Assembly (NCBI GenBank): GCA_001626765.1
Contig: LUOO01000122.1
Location: forward strand, 1-56,874
Reading direction: 5' to 3'
Source: Maritimibacter sp. REDSEA-S28_B5
GTDB taxonomy: Bacteria > Pseudomonadota > Alphaproteobacteria > Rhodobacterales > Rhodobacteraceae
Length of the DNA: 56,874 nucleotides
In this document: positions 28,879-37,671 of the stretch, one piece after another
Layout of the letters: the number at the start of each line of letters is the position of its first letter
Position numbering within the stretch: position 1 is the first letter of the stretch
The notes under the pieces: model-generated
What the model was told of the DNA's origin: nothing
Databases searched by the model: none
What the model saw: the letters and a program-made list of their open reading frames with translations, nothing else
Position numbers and translations under genes: made by a program

Positions 28879-29529
28879 TCAGAGCGCGAAATCCTTGGTC
28901 CGGGCAAAACCCGGCAACAGCGGGGCGCTTGCGTTGAAAGCAAAGCGCCAGTTGATATGACCGTCGATCTTCTGGCCGATACGCGCGGTTCCGAGGTTTC
29001 CGTCGGCAAAGATCGCGACGATCCGCCCGCCCTCACGAAGCTGCCCGGCAAGGCTTGCCGGAAGCGCCTCGATCGCGCCTTCGACGAAGATCACGTCGTA
29101 GGGGCCGTGCTTGGCCGCGCCTTCAGTCAGCGCGCCGGGGATGACTGCGACATTGTCGACGCCTGCCTCCGACAGCCGGGTTTCGGCCTCGCCCGCCAGC
29201 GTGTCTTCTTCCAGCGCGACGACGAACTCGCCCAGCTGCGCGAGCACCGCCGCGCCGTAGCCAAGCCCCGCGCCCACGACGAGCACGAGTTCCGCCGGCT
29301 GCACCGAGAGCGCATCGAGCATCTTGGCAAAGCTGCGCGGCTCGATCATGGCCCGGCCCGCACCCAGTGGCACAAGCACATCCGCATAGGCCGCATCGCG
29401 CTGGTCATCCGGCACGAAGGCCTCGCGCGGGACCGTCAGCATCGCGTCGATGATCGGGTATTTCGTGACATCCGAAGGCCGCACCTGAGTGTCCACCATC
29501 ATCCTGCGGCGTTGGGAGAAATCGCTCAT
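28879..29529 (-). CDS. Protein-L-isoaspartate O-methyltransferase-like protein
   Basis: A 216-residue class I methyltransferase, starting MSDFSQRRRMMVDTQVRPSD. The SAM loop is VLVVGAGLGYGAAVLAQLG (about residue 80), and PREAFVP and KMLDAL are family features. PCMT proteins methylate isoaspartate in damaged proteins. Branches in the alphaproteobacteria that lie next to tolC often lack strict substrate-binding residues, so repair activity is not certain. The start is 90 bases upstream of tolC on the same strand, which suggests a joint transcript. Confidence 0.85.
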   Translation of the reverse strand: MSDFSQRRRMMVDTQVRPSDVTKYPIIDAMLTVPREAFVPDDQRDAAYADVLVPLGAGRAMIEPRSFAKMLDALSVQPAELVLVVGAGLGYGAAVLAQLGEFVVALEEDTLAGEAETRLSEAGVDNVAVIPGALTEGAAKHGPYDVIFVEGAIEALPASLAGQLREGGRIVAIFADGNLGTARIGQKIDGHINWRFAFNASAPLLPGFARTKDFAL

Positions 29530-29724
29530 GGGCTATTGTCCTCGGAGGTATCGTTCTTGGCCTTGGTTCTGCCATAGAACCCTGGGGGGAGCAACACGCG
29601 ACGACCCGCGGCGGACGGGTTTACCGGCAGGGTTGCAGACGGGTGACGGAGGCGCGATGCGCACCCGTGCCACGTGGTGCCATGGCGAGGCCTTGCCCTG
29701 CGATACACCGCTATGAGCCGCCCT

Positions 29725-29769
29725 GTCTTGGACCGCCCCGTCTTGGACCGCCCCGTCTTGGACCGCGCT
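29725..29769 (+). repeat. Three tandem 15-base repeats
   Basis: GTCTTGGACCGCCCC is repeated twice exactly and a third time with two changes at the end, at 29725, 29740 and 29755. It lies between the isoaspartate methyltransferase gene and the decayed DUF305 gene. It is too short to be CRISPR and has no spacers; replication slippage is the simplest reason. Confidence 0.8.
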
Positions 29770-29787
29770 GTCCAGTGCCGGTCAGGA

Positions 29788-30111
29788 TCATCGGCCCTGC
29801 CGATCGAGCCACGCGCGCCTCCGCACATTCTCTCGCCCTTGAGCCGGGATGATCTCATCGACCAGCGCCCCCATTTCCGGGTCATCGCCATGATCGAGCA
29901 CCTTTTGCGCCGTGGCGCCGGCCCCCTCGTGACGGGCGATCCTGCAACGGGCAAAGTCGATGGCGTCATCGTCCGTGTATTCGAAGTCCATGGCCGCATG
30001 CAGCGCGGCAAAGACGGGCCGGAACGCCCCTGCCGGAACGCCTCTGGCCCCGCACCGCGGATTACGCCTTATCGTGGCGCATGCGACAAAGGCCAAGGAT
30101 TGCCCCACCAA
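29788..30111 (-). pseudogene. Decayed DUF305 (CopM-like) protein
   Basis: A 107-residue frame whose middle (AALHAAMDFEYTDDDAIDF onward to DEIIPAQGREN) resembles DUF305 copper-binding proteins, which normally read close to IPHHQGA at the metal site. Here the site reads RIARHEGA, so one of the two histidines is replaced, and no signal peptide is seen. Low-complexity sequence flanks it. DUF305 proteins are usually periplasmic and bind copper or silver. Loss of the signal peptide and a metal histidine makes function unlikely; the alternative is a strongly diverged protein. Confidence 0.4.
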
Positions 30112-30158
30112 CCCTCTTGCACCGCCCCGTGCTTTGTTCTATCCCCGGCCAACACTTC

Positions 30159-30232
30159 GGCGAGTTGGCGGAGTGGTGACGCAGCGGATTGCAAATCCGT
30201 CCACACCGGTTCGATTCCGGTACTCGCCTCCA
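30159..30232 (+). tRNA. tRNA-Cys (GCA)
   Basis: A 74-base cloverleaf including CCA. The acceptor stem GGCGAGT pairs with ACTCGCC, the anticodon loop TTGCAAA sits on a 5-pair stem (GCGGA/TCCGT), and the T arm is ACCGG-TTCGATT-CCGGT. The CCA is encoded. Anticodon GCA reads cysteine codons. A short conserved segment of it recurs near 56.27 kb. Confidence 0.95.
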
Positions 30233-30338
30233 TAATCTTTTCAGTGACTTAGCCGATTTTTTGGGCCCGGATCTCGGGGCCAGTATCGGCTGGTTTACAG
30301 GTTGGTTTACAAATCCGCGCCGCAAACCAGGTTTCGGA

Positions 30339-30351
30339 TGAGCTACTCCCC
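30339..30351 (+). repeat. Left terminal inverted repeat of the IS
   Basis: TGAGCTACTCCCC, identical to the reverse complement of the right end. A further match (GGACA) after a six-base gap suggests an original repeat of about 24 bases. Confidence 0.85.
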
Positions 30352-30418
30352 GAAATTCGGACACTGACATGAGCTACGATTTGCAGTCTGCTGATCTTCG
30401 ACGAGAAGGAGATCAGAG

Positions 30419-30836
30419 ATGTCGAAACGGAAGCAGCACGCGCCTGAGTGCAAGGCGAAGGTCGCGCTGGAAGCCCTGAAAGGCGAGGGTTGGAGGGACC
30501 GTCGCGCCAGTGGCGCGGCGTAAGCCCGGACAACGCCGCTGAGCTGGCAAGTCGGTTCGGGGTGCATCCGACGATGATCCATCAAGGGAGTTGGGAAGAT
30601 CAGAAAACGATCCGGGGGATCGTTCTCCTAACCAACGCCCTGCTCGATGGCGCGTCGGGCGTGTTCGAGCGCGGGGGCGGCAAGAGACCCGAGATCGACG
30701 AGATGCAGGTGAAGGTGCTTCACGCCAAGATCGGGGACCGAGCCATTGGAACGCCATTGGTCCGAGAGACAATGGCGAGACGGTGGCCAACTCTTTTTTG
30801 GAACGAAAGCTGAAGCCCTGGGGCGGGAAGCGGTGA
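30419..30836 (+). pseudogene. IS3-family OrfA transposase remnant
   Basis: The N-terminal piece reads MSKRKQHAPECKAKVALEAL, the start of a typical IS3 helix-turn-helix OrfA. The rest is spread over other frames: ELASRFGVHPTMIHQ near 30543, SGVFERGGGKRPEIDE near 30657, and SFLERKLKPWGGKR ending at 30836. At least two frame changes are needed to join them, so no full OrfA can be made. Confidence 0.8.
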
Positions 30837-30878
30837 GGGATTGCGCCGCCATCGGTCCGAGGCCAATCCCGAACCGGC

Positions 30879-31779
30879 ATGATCGAGCCCGACCACCCGG
30901 ATCTGTCGATCGGCCAGCCGTGCAAGCTTCTGTCGATCGCGCGCTCGTCTTTCTACAATGCCCTCAAGGGCGAGTCTGAGCAGAACCTCGGCCTGATGCG
31001 GCAGATCGACGAGCGTCCTGCGGACCTGGAGACCCCGTTCTTCGGCGTTCGGCAAATGACCTGGCACCTGCGCAACGAGGGGCATCTGGTGAACGAGAAG
31101 CGGATACGCCGGCTGATGCGCCTCGTGGGACTGATGCCGATTTACCAGAAGCCCAACACGAGCAGGCCGGCGAAGGGACACAAAACCTATCCTTACCTTC
31201 TTGAAGGGCTGCGCGTGGCTCGTCCGAACCAGGTCTGGTGCTCGGATATCAACTACCTGCCCATGCGGCGTGGGTTACTATAGCTCGTGGCAATCATGGA
31301 CTGGTAGACGCGCAAGGTTCTGTCCTGGCGGATCTCGAACACCCTGGAGGCCGACTTCTGCGTCGAAGCGCTGAACGAGGCCATCAAAAAAGTTCGGTCC
31401 GACCGAGATCATGAACACGGATCAGGGATCCCAGTTCACCTCTTTCGCCTGGACCGACCGGCTCCGCCGCTCGGGCGTGCGGATCTCGATGGACGGGAAA
31501 GGCCGATTCCTCCCCCCTCATCGCATTCCTTCGCAATACGACTGCCGGGCAGCGAACAACATCTTGATCGAGCGGCTTTGGCGAACCCTGTAATACGAAT
31601 GCGTCTACCCGCATGCCTGGGAGACCGGATCAGAGACGAAAGCGGCCATCCGGAAATGGATGACCTTCTACAACCACCAGCGTCCGCATTCAGCCCTCGG
31701 CGGCAAGCCTCCGGCGCTGGTCTATTTGCAGAGAAATGATATCAACCAACCCGATCAGCAGGTGCAACAAGTCGCTCAA
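30879..31779 (+). pseudogene. IS3-family OrfB transposase remnant
   Basis: The DDE integrase is split by frame changes and stops. The parts are HPDLSIGQPCKLLSIARSS from 30891, NQVWCSDINYLPMRRG (first Asp) near 31227 before a stop, MNTDQGSQFTSFAWTDRLRR (second Asp) near 31411, NNILIERLWRTL (catalytic Glu) near 31557 before a stop, and MTFYNHQRPHSALGGKPPA near 31660. All three catalytic residues remain in the DNA, but no single reading joins them. Confidence 0.85.
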
Positions 31780-31805
31780 TTTACGCCAGATCCTGTCCAA
31801 GAGAC

Positions 31806-31818
31806 GGGGAGTAGCTCA
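31806..31818 (-). repeat. Right terminal inverted repeat of the IS
   Basis: GGGGAGTAGCTCA, the reverse complement of the left repeat. Its outermost bases supply the TGA stop codon that ends the exonuclease/helicase fragment read from the other side. Confidence 0.85.
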
Positions 31819-32202
31819 GGGACTGAGCGGAAAGGCCAAGGGGTTCAGCCAGGGCGTATCGATCGGTGCTTCTGCGCGCTTGGCGAACCGTGGTGAGACC
31901 GCCATCAGATGCGGCAGGTCGTGGCGCAGGATGTTGTGCCCGATCACATGCGCAAAGCCGGCCGAAAACAGATCGAGCTTTTCCAGCGCGGCATTGACGT
32001 CGCCTTTGCGGTGCACAAGACCTTCGGCCTCCCCGTCGGGCATCGCTGCGAAGGCAAATTTTCGGGCCCGCTTCGGATCGACTTCCAGATCGATCGACAG
32101 ACAGCGCGACAGGATATCGACGTCGCGCGCGACTGTCCGAACCTCTGCGTCCTGCGACGCCTCTAGCGGGCGCTTTTCACTCTGCGTCTCCCGCCTGCGC
32201 AT
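31816..32202 (-). pseudogene. Exonuclease/RecQ-like helicase gene truncated by IS
   Basis: About 128 residues from ATG 32202 (a TTG at 32232 is also possible). Visible are DEDD-exonuclease motif I, LSRCLSIDLEVDP, and motif II, GHNILRHDLPHL, then APIDTPWLNPLAFPLSP, where the frame stops. This pattern is that of the N-terminal domain of large RecQ-type ATP-dependent helicases (from memory). The stop TGA is the first three bases of the IS end, so the insertion cut the gene. Beyond the IS, nothing resembling the remaining helicase was found, so the rest is lost. Large helicase-nucleases of this kind are common in mobile or defence islands; a defence role is inference. Confidence 0.65.
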
Positions 32203-32232
32203 GTAGGATTTGAAACAACGTCGGGGAAGCAA

Positions 32233-32683
32233 AGTAGTCGTGCCTGCGTATTCTATTCATTCAAAGGGCCACGGATCGCTCATCAGTCCTGCCCCGCAGC
32301 GTTGGTCGTTTCCCGTTCCGCCCGACAGGCTGCGGTCTGTCCGCGTGGGCTCTGCCATCGACACCCGAAGACCCAAGCGCAGAAGCGGGTGAACGATCTC
32401 CGTCATCAAAGTGTTGCGAGACGGAGAATTGACGCCCCGGACGTCCGCATCGCCATAAGACCTGTATTGGCCTTTCAATGCATTGTGCGAGAGTGCAGGC
32501 GCCGCGCTGGCGTTACCCTTGTGGTCAGGCTCTGGGTGATCTGGTCCCCGGCGCGCTTGCAGGACTTGCCCCACGTTCCCCGGACCGACAGCGCCCATAA
32601 AGCGGGGGCGCGAGCCAGAACAAGCTCGCGCCCCCGCGCATCTTGGCATTTCGGGCCCCCACCCGATGGCCCGCGCGATCCCG
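32233..32683. other. Non-coding gap with a strong hairpin
   Basis: About 450 bases between the truncated exonuclease gene and the RTX gene. No gene, RNA or repeat was recognised apart from the hairpin at 32602 to 32637, which belongs to the RTX gene end. Confidence 0.5.
32602..32637 (-). terminator. Terminator hairpin after the RTX gene
   Basis: A perfect 14-base stem (GCGGGGGCGCGAGC and its complement) with an 8-base loop, then TTTATG on the minus strand. It lies 47 bases beyond the RTX stop and is the most stable hairpin noticed in the window. Confidence 0.75.
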
Positions 32684-34675
32684 TTAGACGAAGTCGATGC
32701 TCGCAAGCGTAAGGCCGGAAACCCCGACGACCCGGACCGACAGATCGGCCGTTCCGTCAAGGTCGGCATCATAGGTGATCAGCGTGGCGTCAGGCTGACC
32801 GACAAACTCGAAGGCGTCGGGCACCAGCGCACCGCCGAGGTGCCATTCGATGCCGTCGATACCAAACTCGAAGTCGGTGATCGTATGCACCGCTCCCGTA
32901 TCGGACGGATCGAAAGCAAAGACGAACACATCCGCGTCCTCGCCGCCGGTCAGGAGGTCGCCCGAGCCAGCCGCGATCAGGCGATCCATGCCGTTGGAAC
33001 CGTCGACCTCATCCGCGCCCTTGCCGCCCGTGAGGTCGTCATCGCCCGAACCGCCGGAAATGATGTCATCACCGTCACCGCCCTGGATCGTGTCTTGGCC
33101 GTTGCCGCCTTCCAGCACGTCGTTGCCCTCGCCGCCGTCGATGACGTCGTTCCCCGCGCCGCCCTTGACGTCGTCGTTGCCATCGCCCGCCAAGATGGTG
33201 TCATCGTCGCGGCTGCCGTCGATCTCGTCGTCGCCCGAGCCGCCTTCGATATAGTCGTCGCCGTTGCCGCCCCGGATCACGTCGTTGCCGTCGCCGCCCA
33301 GAAGCGTGTCGTCACCGTCGCCACCGTCCAGATCGTCCGCGTCGTCACCGCCGTCGAGCCAGTCGCCCCCTGCTCCGCCGGTGAACACGTCGTCGCCCGC
33401 GCCGCCAAGGAACACGTCATCCCCGTCGTCACCAAAGGCAAGATCGCGCGCCGTGGTGCCGTCGTAGCTGCCGTCTCCATGGAATACCTGATAGCGGTTC
33501 TCATCGTCCGCCCCGTCCCCGTAAAAGATCTTGCGCCACATGAGCGTGGCGTCTTCACCCTCGATCAGTTCGGTGACGACCTTGTCCTCGGTCGTGGTGA
33601 CGCGAAGCCGGGAAATCAGGCTCCAGTCGGGCCCGTATTCCTCGGTCACATGGCGGTTCCCGTCGATGATCGCGAGCGAGGCGGACAGGAGCATCCAATT
33701 GGCATCGTAGACCTGTTTGCCCGTGGTGGTCGCGGTATGAATGGTCTTCACGCCACCCTGAAGCACCCAGCCCGCCCCAAAGGTTTCAACCAGCGTGAAG
33801 CCGGCCTTTACCGTAACAACGGTGCCGCCGGTGATGTTGCCGGCCCCGTTTTCTTCGATCACGGTCTTGGTGACATTGCCCGACACGGTCGTGGTTTCAC
33901 GGTAGATCACGAACCAGTCCGGGCCGTAGTCTGCCACCTGCGTGCGGCCTGCGCCGTTGTCGGTCTCGAGGTGGGCGGAGAGCAGGTTCCAGTCGCCGTC
34001 ATAGGTCTGAACGCCGGTCTGCGTGTCGGTGTGGATCTCTTTGACCGCGCCTGTCAGAACCCAGTCCTGACCGTAGGTTTCGACCAGCGTGTGTCCGGAC
34101 TTGACCGTCACGACCGTGCCGCCGGTGACATTGCCGGCCCCGTTTTCCTCGATCACCGTCGTCGTGACATTGCCCGACACGGTCGTGGTTTCGCGAAAGA
34201 TCACGAACCAGTCCGGGCCATAGTCAGCCACCTGCGTACGGCCCGCGCCATTGTCGATCTCGAGATGAGCCGAGACAAGCACCCAGTTTTCGTCATAATA
34301 CTGCGCCCCCGTGCGGGTCGCAGTGTGGATATGCTTCACGGCACCGGTGAACCCGGACGCATCCCAGGTTTCCACAGTCGTGTAATCCGGGCGGTCGATG
34401 GTCCGTTCGCGCGACACAAGCGTGTTTGATGCGTCATAGACCCATAGGTTGGTGGTGTCCCCCGACACCTTGTGATCCACCAACCCAAGGGACGCGCCCG
34501 CGCTGTCAACGAACTTGTAACTGGTGATTTCGCCCTGCACATAGACCGAGACTTCGCCAAGCAGATATCCCGACGCATCGTAATAGGAATAAAGGGTCTT
34601 GTTATAGGCAAGTTTGGTGATCACGGGCGCAGGCAATGCCGGATCCCCGAGGAAGGGTTGTGTTGTATCGAACAA
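32684..34675 (-). CDS. RTX calcium-binding protein with about 98-residue Trp repeats
   Basis: A 663-residue protein with no signal peptide, fitting type I secretion. Residues about 10 to 370 are made of Trp-containing repeats, at least three copies of about 98 residues, each with YD(G/E/A)xW, YGPDWFVI and YGQDWVL type motifs. From about 390 to 560 come RTX nonapeptides (GGDGNDVIRGGNGDDYIEGG), which bind calcium. The end (ITDFEFGIDGIEWHLGG, then SVRVVGVSGLTLASIDFV) resembles RTX C-terminal secretion regions. The start chosen is TTG at 34675, with GGAG seven bases upstream; GTG at 34714 would add 13 residues. It follows the epimerase gene on the same strand, 250 bases away. No catalytic motif is seen, so a structural or EPS-binding matrix role is likely but unproven. 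Confidence 0.85.
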   Translation of the reverse strand: MFDTTQPFLGDPALPAPVITKLAYNKTLYSYYDASGYLLGEVSVYVQGEITSYKFVDSAGASLGLVDHKVSGDTTNLWVYDASNTLVSRERTIDRPDYTTVETWDASGFTGAVKHIHTATRTGAQYYDENWVLVSAHLEIDNGAGRTQVADYGPDWFVIFRETTTVSGNVTTTVIEENGAGNVTGGTVVTVKSGHTLVETYGQDWVLTGAVKEIHTDTQTGVQTYDGDWNLLSAHLETDNGAGRTQVADYGPDWFVIYRETTTVSGNVTKTVIEENGAGNITGGTVVTVKAGFTLVETFGAGWVLQGGVKTIHTATTTGKQVYDANWMLLSASLAIIDGNRHVTEEYGPDWSLISRLRVTTTEDKVVTELIEGEDATLMWRKIFYGDGADDENRYQVFHGDGSYDGTTARDLAFGDDGDDVFLGGAGDDVFTGGAGGDWLDGGDDADDLDGGDGDDTLLGGDGNDVIRGGNGDDYIEGGSGDDEIDGSRDDDTILAGDGNDDVKGGAGNDVIDGGEGNDVLEGGNGQDTIQGGDGDDIISGGSGDDDLTGGKGADEVDGSNGMDRLIAAGSGDLLTGGEDADVFVFAFDPSDTGAVHTITDFEFGIDGIEWHLGGALVPDAFEFVGQPDATLITYDADLDGTADLSVRVVGVSGLTLASIDFV

Positions 34676-34860
34676 GGGAAGACTCCGAGTTTGCAGAATG
34701 GCAGCGCTTCGCACGGCACTCCATTGGCAAATTCTTCATGACCACTGTGCAGTAAACTTAATCGTATGCAACAGGTTTGATCACGCCCGGACCTGCAATT
34801 TTTCCGACCCCCTGGGGCCGGAACCAACCCGCTGAATTATAGACGAAATTCAGAACGCAT

Positions 34861-34887
34861 CCGGGGCGCCACTTGGTGACGCCCCGG
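34861..34887. terminator. Hairpin between epimerase and RTX genes
   Basis: CCGGGGCGCCAC and GTGACGCCCCGG (one G-T pair) form a stem with a short loop. It lies 38 bases after the epimerase stop. A run of T precedes it on the minus strand and none follows, so it may not be a classic terminator; it may just partly separate the two transcripts. Confidence 0.35.
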
Positions 34888-34925
34888 AAGATTGTGCCAA
34901 AAAAAGAAACAGTCCGCGAGAATCC

Positions 34926-35936
34926 TCAGACTTGGTAGTAATCCCGGTACCAGTCGACGAAAGCCGCGACCCCCGCCGGAACATCTGTGGTCGGCGCATA
35001 GCCGGTCAGGCTGCGCAAAAGCGAAGCATCGGCCCAAGTCGCGGGCACGTCGCCCGCCTGCATCGGCATGAGATTTTTCTGCGCCGTCTTGCCGGTCGCG
35101 GTCTCGATCGCCTCGATGAAATCGGTAAGCTGAACCGCGTTTGAATTGCCGATGTTGACCACCCTGAACGGCGCGACCGGCGAGAGACTGTCGCCCTCGG
35201 GCACCACACCGTCCTCGGGTCTGACCGGCACCGCCGAAACGAGCAGCCAGATCGCTTCGACCAGATCGACGACATAGGTGAAGTCCCGCTTCATGTCCCC
35301 GAAGTTATATACGTCGATGGGTTTATCTTCGAGAATGTTCTTGGTGAATTTGAACAACGCCATGTCGGGCCGGCCCCAAGGGCCGTAGACGGTAAAGAAC
35401 CTGAACATGGTGATCGGCAGATCGAACAGATGGGCATAGCTATGCGCCATGCTCTCGGTCGATTTCTTGGTCGCGGCATAGAAAGACATCTGGTGATCGG
35501 CGCGCACGTTCTCGCGGTAAGGCATCTCGGTATTGGCGCCGTAGGCGGACGAGGTCGACGCCAGAAGCATATGCTTGGGGGGATGGGCCCGCGCGGCTTC
35601 AAGCAGCTCGAAGGTCCCGATGATGTTGCTTTCCAGATAGGCCCGCGGGTTGTCGATCGAATAGCGCACTCCCGCCTGAGCGGCCAGATGCACGACGACA
35701 TCCGGTTTTTCCTCGGCAAACAGGGACATGAGCAGTCCCGGCGTTTCAACGAGGTCATGCACAGAGCGATAATCTGCAGACTGATTCAGCATCGCCTCGC
35801 GCCGCTCCTTGAGCGTCACGTCGTAGTAATCGGACAGGCAGTCCAGCCCGATGACCCGCCAGCCTTCGTCCAGAAACCTGCGGCAGACGTAGGACCCGAT
35901 GAACCCGGCGGCCCCGGTGACAAGTGCGGTCGGCAT
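34926..35936 (-). CDS. UDP-glucuronate 4-epimerase (SDR family)
   Basis: A 336-residue extended short-chain dehydrogenase. The NAD motif is TGAAGFIGSYVCRRF, with DCLSDYYDVTLKERR, HLAAQAGVRYSIDNP and the catalytic pair Tyr153/Lys157 in SFYAATKK. VYGPWGRPDMALFKFTKNIL is typical of the 4-epimerases that convert UDP-glucuronate to UDP-galacturonate. It lies next to ugd, which makes its substrate, 131 bases away on the same strand. It should provide UDP-GalA for the EPS. dTDP-glucose 4,6-dehydratase is less likely, as this wording fits the GlcA branch. Confidence 0.87.
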   Translation of the reverse strand: MPTALVTGAAGFIGSYVCRRFLDEGWRVIGLDCLSDYYDVTLKERREAMLNQSADYRSVHDLVETPGLLMSLFAEEKPDVVVHLAAQAGVRYSIDNPRAYLESNIIGTFELLEAARAHPPKHMLLASTSSAYGANTEMPYRENVRADHQMSFYAATKKSTESMAHSYAHLFDLPITMFRFFTVYGPWGRPDMALFKFTKNILEDKPIDVYNFGDMKRDFTYVVDLVEAIWLLVSAVPVRPEDGVVPEGDSLSPVAPFRVVNIGNSNAVQLTDFIEAIETATGKTAQKNLMPMQAGDVPATWADASLLRSLTGYAPTTDVPAGVAAFVDWYRDYYQV

Positions 35937-36068
35937 GGCGACGTCCTTTTCATAAGTTACGTGATCGAGTGCGCCGGCCGGTTCACGACAGCCGTTGCGG
36001 TCGGGCCCGACAGATACCGGACCCGACGGAGAGCGGCTTTGGAGACAGCGCCGCTGGTTCGGCGCACA

Positions 36069-37235
36069 TCAGTCAGCGCCAAACAGATCGCGGGTGAACA
36101 CTTTGTCGACCACATCTTCGATCTCGGGCGTAATCCGGTTGGCAACGATTAGGTCTGACAGACCCTTGAACGACTCCAGATCGCGGATCACCGGCGAGTT
36201 GAAGAACGCGGGCTCTTCGAGCACCGGTTCGTAGACGATGACCTGAATGCCCTTTGCCTTGATCCGTTTCATGATCCCCTGGATCGACGATTGCCGGAAA
36301 TTGTCCGACCCCGCCTTCATCACCAGACGATAGATGCCCACGGTCTTGGCCCCCTTCATAAGGATCTGATCCGACAGGAAATCCTTGCGCGTCCGGTTCG
36401 CATCCACGATCGCGCGGATCAGGTTCTGCGGCACGTGGTTGTAATTGGCCAAAAGCTGTTTGGTATCCTTGGGCAGGCAATAGCCGCCATAGCCGAAAGA
36501 CGGATTGTTATAGTGGTTGCCGATCCGGGGATCGAGCGAAATGCCCTGAATCACCTCGCGCGCATTCATGTTCCCAGCGATGGCGTAGCTGTCCAATTCG
36601 TTGAAGAACGCGACCCGCATGGCAAGATAGGTGTTGGCGAAGAGCTTGATCGCCTCGGCCTCTTTCGCGCCGACGAACAAAAGCTCGACGTCCTTCTTGA
36701 TCGCCCCCTCCAGCAGAAGGTCGGCGAACATCCTGGCCCGGTCCGACTTTTCGCCGACGATGATGCGCGATGGGTGAAGGTTGTCATAAAGCGCGCGACC
36801 CTCGCGCAGGAACTCCGGCGAGAAGATGATGTTCCCGGACCCCGTCCGCTCGCGCAGAGCGTCGACATAGCCAACCGGAATGGTCGATTTGAGCACGATC
36901 AGCGCATCGGGGTTGGCCGCGATCACCTGATCCACGACCGTCTCGACGGAAGAGGTGTCGAAGTAGTTGAACTTGGGATCATAGTTGGTGGGCGTCGCGA
37001 CGATGACCACATCCGCCTGAGCGTAGGCCGCCGGACCATCCGTTGTCGCGACCAGATCGAGCGGCTTGGTGGCCAGAAACATCTCGAGCTCGTCATCTAC
37101 GATCGGGCTCTTGCGCGCATTGACCATATCGACGCGCGCCTCGTTGACATCGACCGCGACGACCGAATGATTCTGGGCCAGAAGCGCCGCGTTTGATAGC
37201 CCCACATAGCCGATACCGGCGATTGCAAATTTCAT
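36069..37235 (-). CDS. ugd: UDP-glucose 6-dehydrogenase
   Basis: A 388-residue enzyme, the usual length of short Ugd proteins. NAD motif [20 protein letters not shown]; catalytic Cys253 in [15 protein letters not shown]-like [15 protein letters not shown]. It oxidises UDP-glucose to UDP-glucuronate with two NAD, giving the donor for uronic acid residues and the substrate of the epimerase downstream. The start at 37235 matches the family start; an earlier in-frame ATG at 37319 is not needed. UDP-glucose is supplied by galU at 55.1 kb. Confidence 0.94.
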   Translation of the reverse strand: MKFAIAGIGYVGLSNAALLAQNHSVVAVDVNEARVDMVNARKSPIVDDELEMFLATKPLDLVATTDGPAAYAQADVVIVATPTNYDPKFNYFDTSSVETVVDQVIAANPDALIVLKSTIPVGYVDALRERTGSGNIIFSPEFLREGRALYDNLHPSRIIVGEKSDRARMFADLLLEGAIKKDVELLFVGAKEAEAIKLFANTYLAMRVAFFNELDSYAIAGNMNAREVIQGISLDPRIGNHYNNPSFGYGGYCLPKDTKQLLANYNHVPQNLIRAIVDANRTRKDFLSDQILMKGAKTVGIYRLVMKAGSDNFRQSSIQGIMKRIKAKGIQVIVYEPVLEEPAFFNSPVIRDLESFKGLSDLIVANRITPEIEDVVDKVFTRDLFGAD

Positions 37236-37671
37236 CTGACTTCTCAAAATTGCTTTAGCCGTCACCATTTGATCTGGCCGATCCCGGACCACAATGTTTG
37301 ACGGACGCACAGAGATCAATGGCGGATAGCGCCGGTTCGCATGATTATATCCGATTAAACTATAATCTTATCGACCAAGATTTGAGCGCAGCGCAAACAG
37401 CACATTGCTGCATAGCAGCATGACCTGCGAATCGATGAATTGTTCAGGAAACCTCGTAATAGCGGGACCGTTGGTCTCAAAGCATCGGTGCCAATATCTT
37501 GACAGGGCCGCCGCCCTTTCGGGCGGTTCGGGGTGCCTCCCGCACCGGGGCGTCGATCAACCGCTGAATCGAACACAAAAAGTCTTTTTGACGTCATCAT
37601 CGCTCGGCAAGCTCGGTCCATAGGCGAGGAGGCCATTTCGCAGCCGTATAACTGACCGAGGAATTTCGCCA
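37236..37671. promoter_or_regulatory. Divergent promoter region, ugd and beta-helix RTX gene
   Basis: About 436 bases between two genes read away from each other. TATAAT stands on the plus strand at 37361 to 37366 and, on the minus strand, at 37349 to 37344. Neither has a convincing -35 at the ideal distance, so the promoter calls are weak. This stretch is more AT-rich than its neighbours. No gene was recognised. Confidence 0.35.

Larger units (their letters stand above)
30339..31818 (+). mobile_element. Degraded IS3-family insertion sequence, about 1480 bases
   Basis: Both ends carry the perfect 13-base inverted repeat TGAGCTACTCCCC (30339 to 30351; complement at 31806 to 31818), and a weaker match continues for about ten further bases. 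Inside are remains of orfA and orfB of an IS3-type transposase, both broken by frameshifts and stops. The bases beside the ends (GGA and GGG) do not form a clear 3- or 4-base target duplication, so the flanks have changed since insertion or have recombined. Its right end lies in a RecQ-like gene fragment. Confidence 0.85.

Noticed and set aside
30339..31818. An active insertion sequence
   Set aside because: Both transposase genes have frame changes and stops, so no complete transposase can be made, although the terminal repeats are intact.
31816..32202. A working anti-phage helicase-nuclease system
   Set aside because: Only about 128 N-terminal codons remain; motif III and the helicase are lost.
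32900..33450. Regular short repeats that could look like a CRISPR array
   Set aside because: They are tandem 27-base (nine-codon) RTX units in frame, with no constant repeat and variable spacer structure, and no cas gene.
32666..34429. 587-codon frame opposite the RTX gene, with repeated Val/Ala/Asp phrases
   Set aside because: The repetition is the reverse reading of RTX and Trp repeats. It has no motif of its own.
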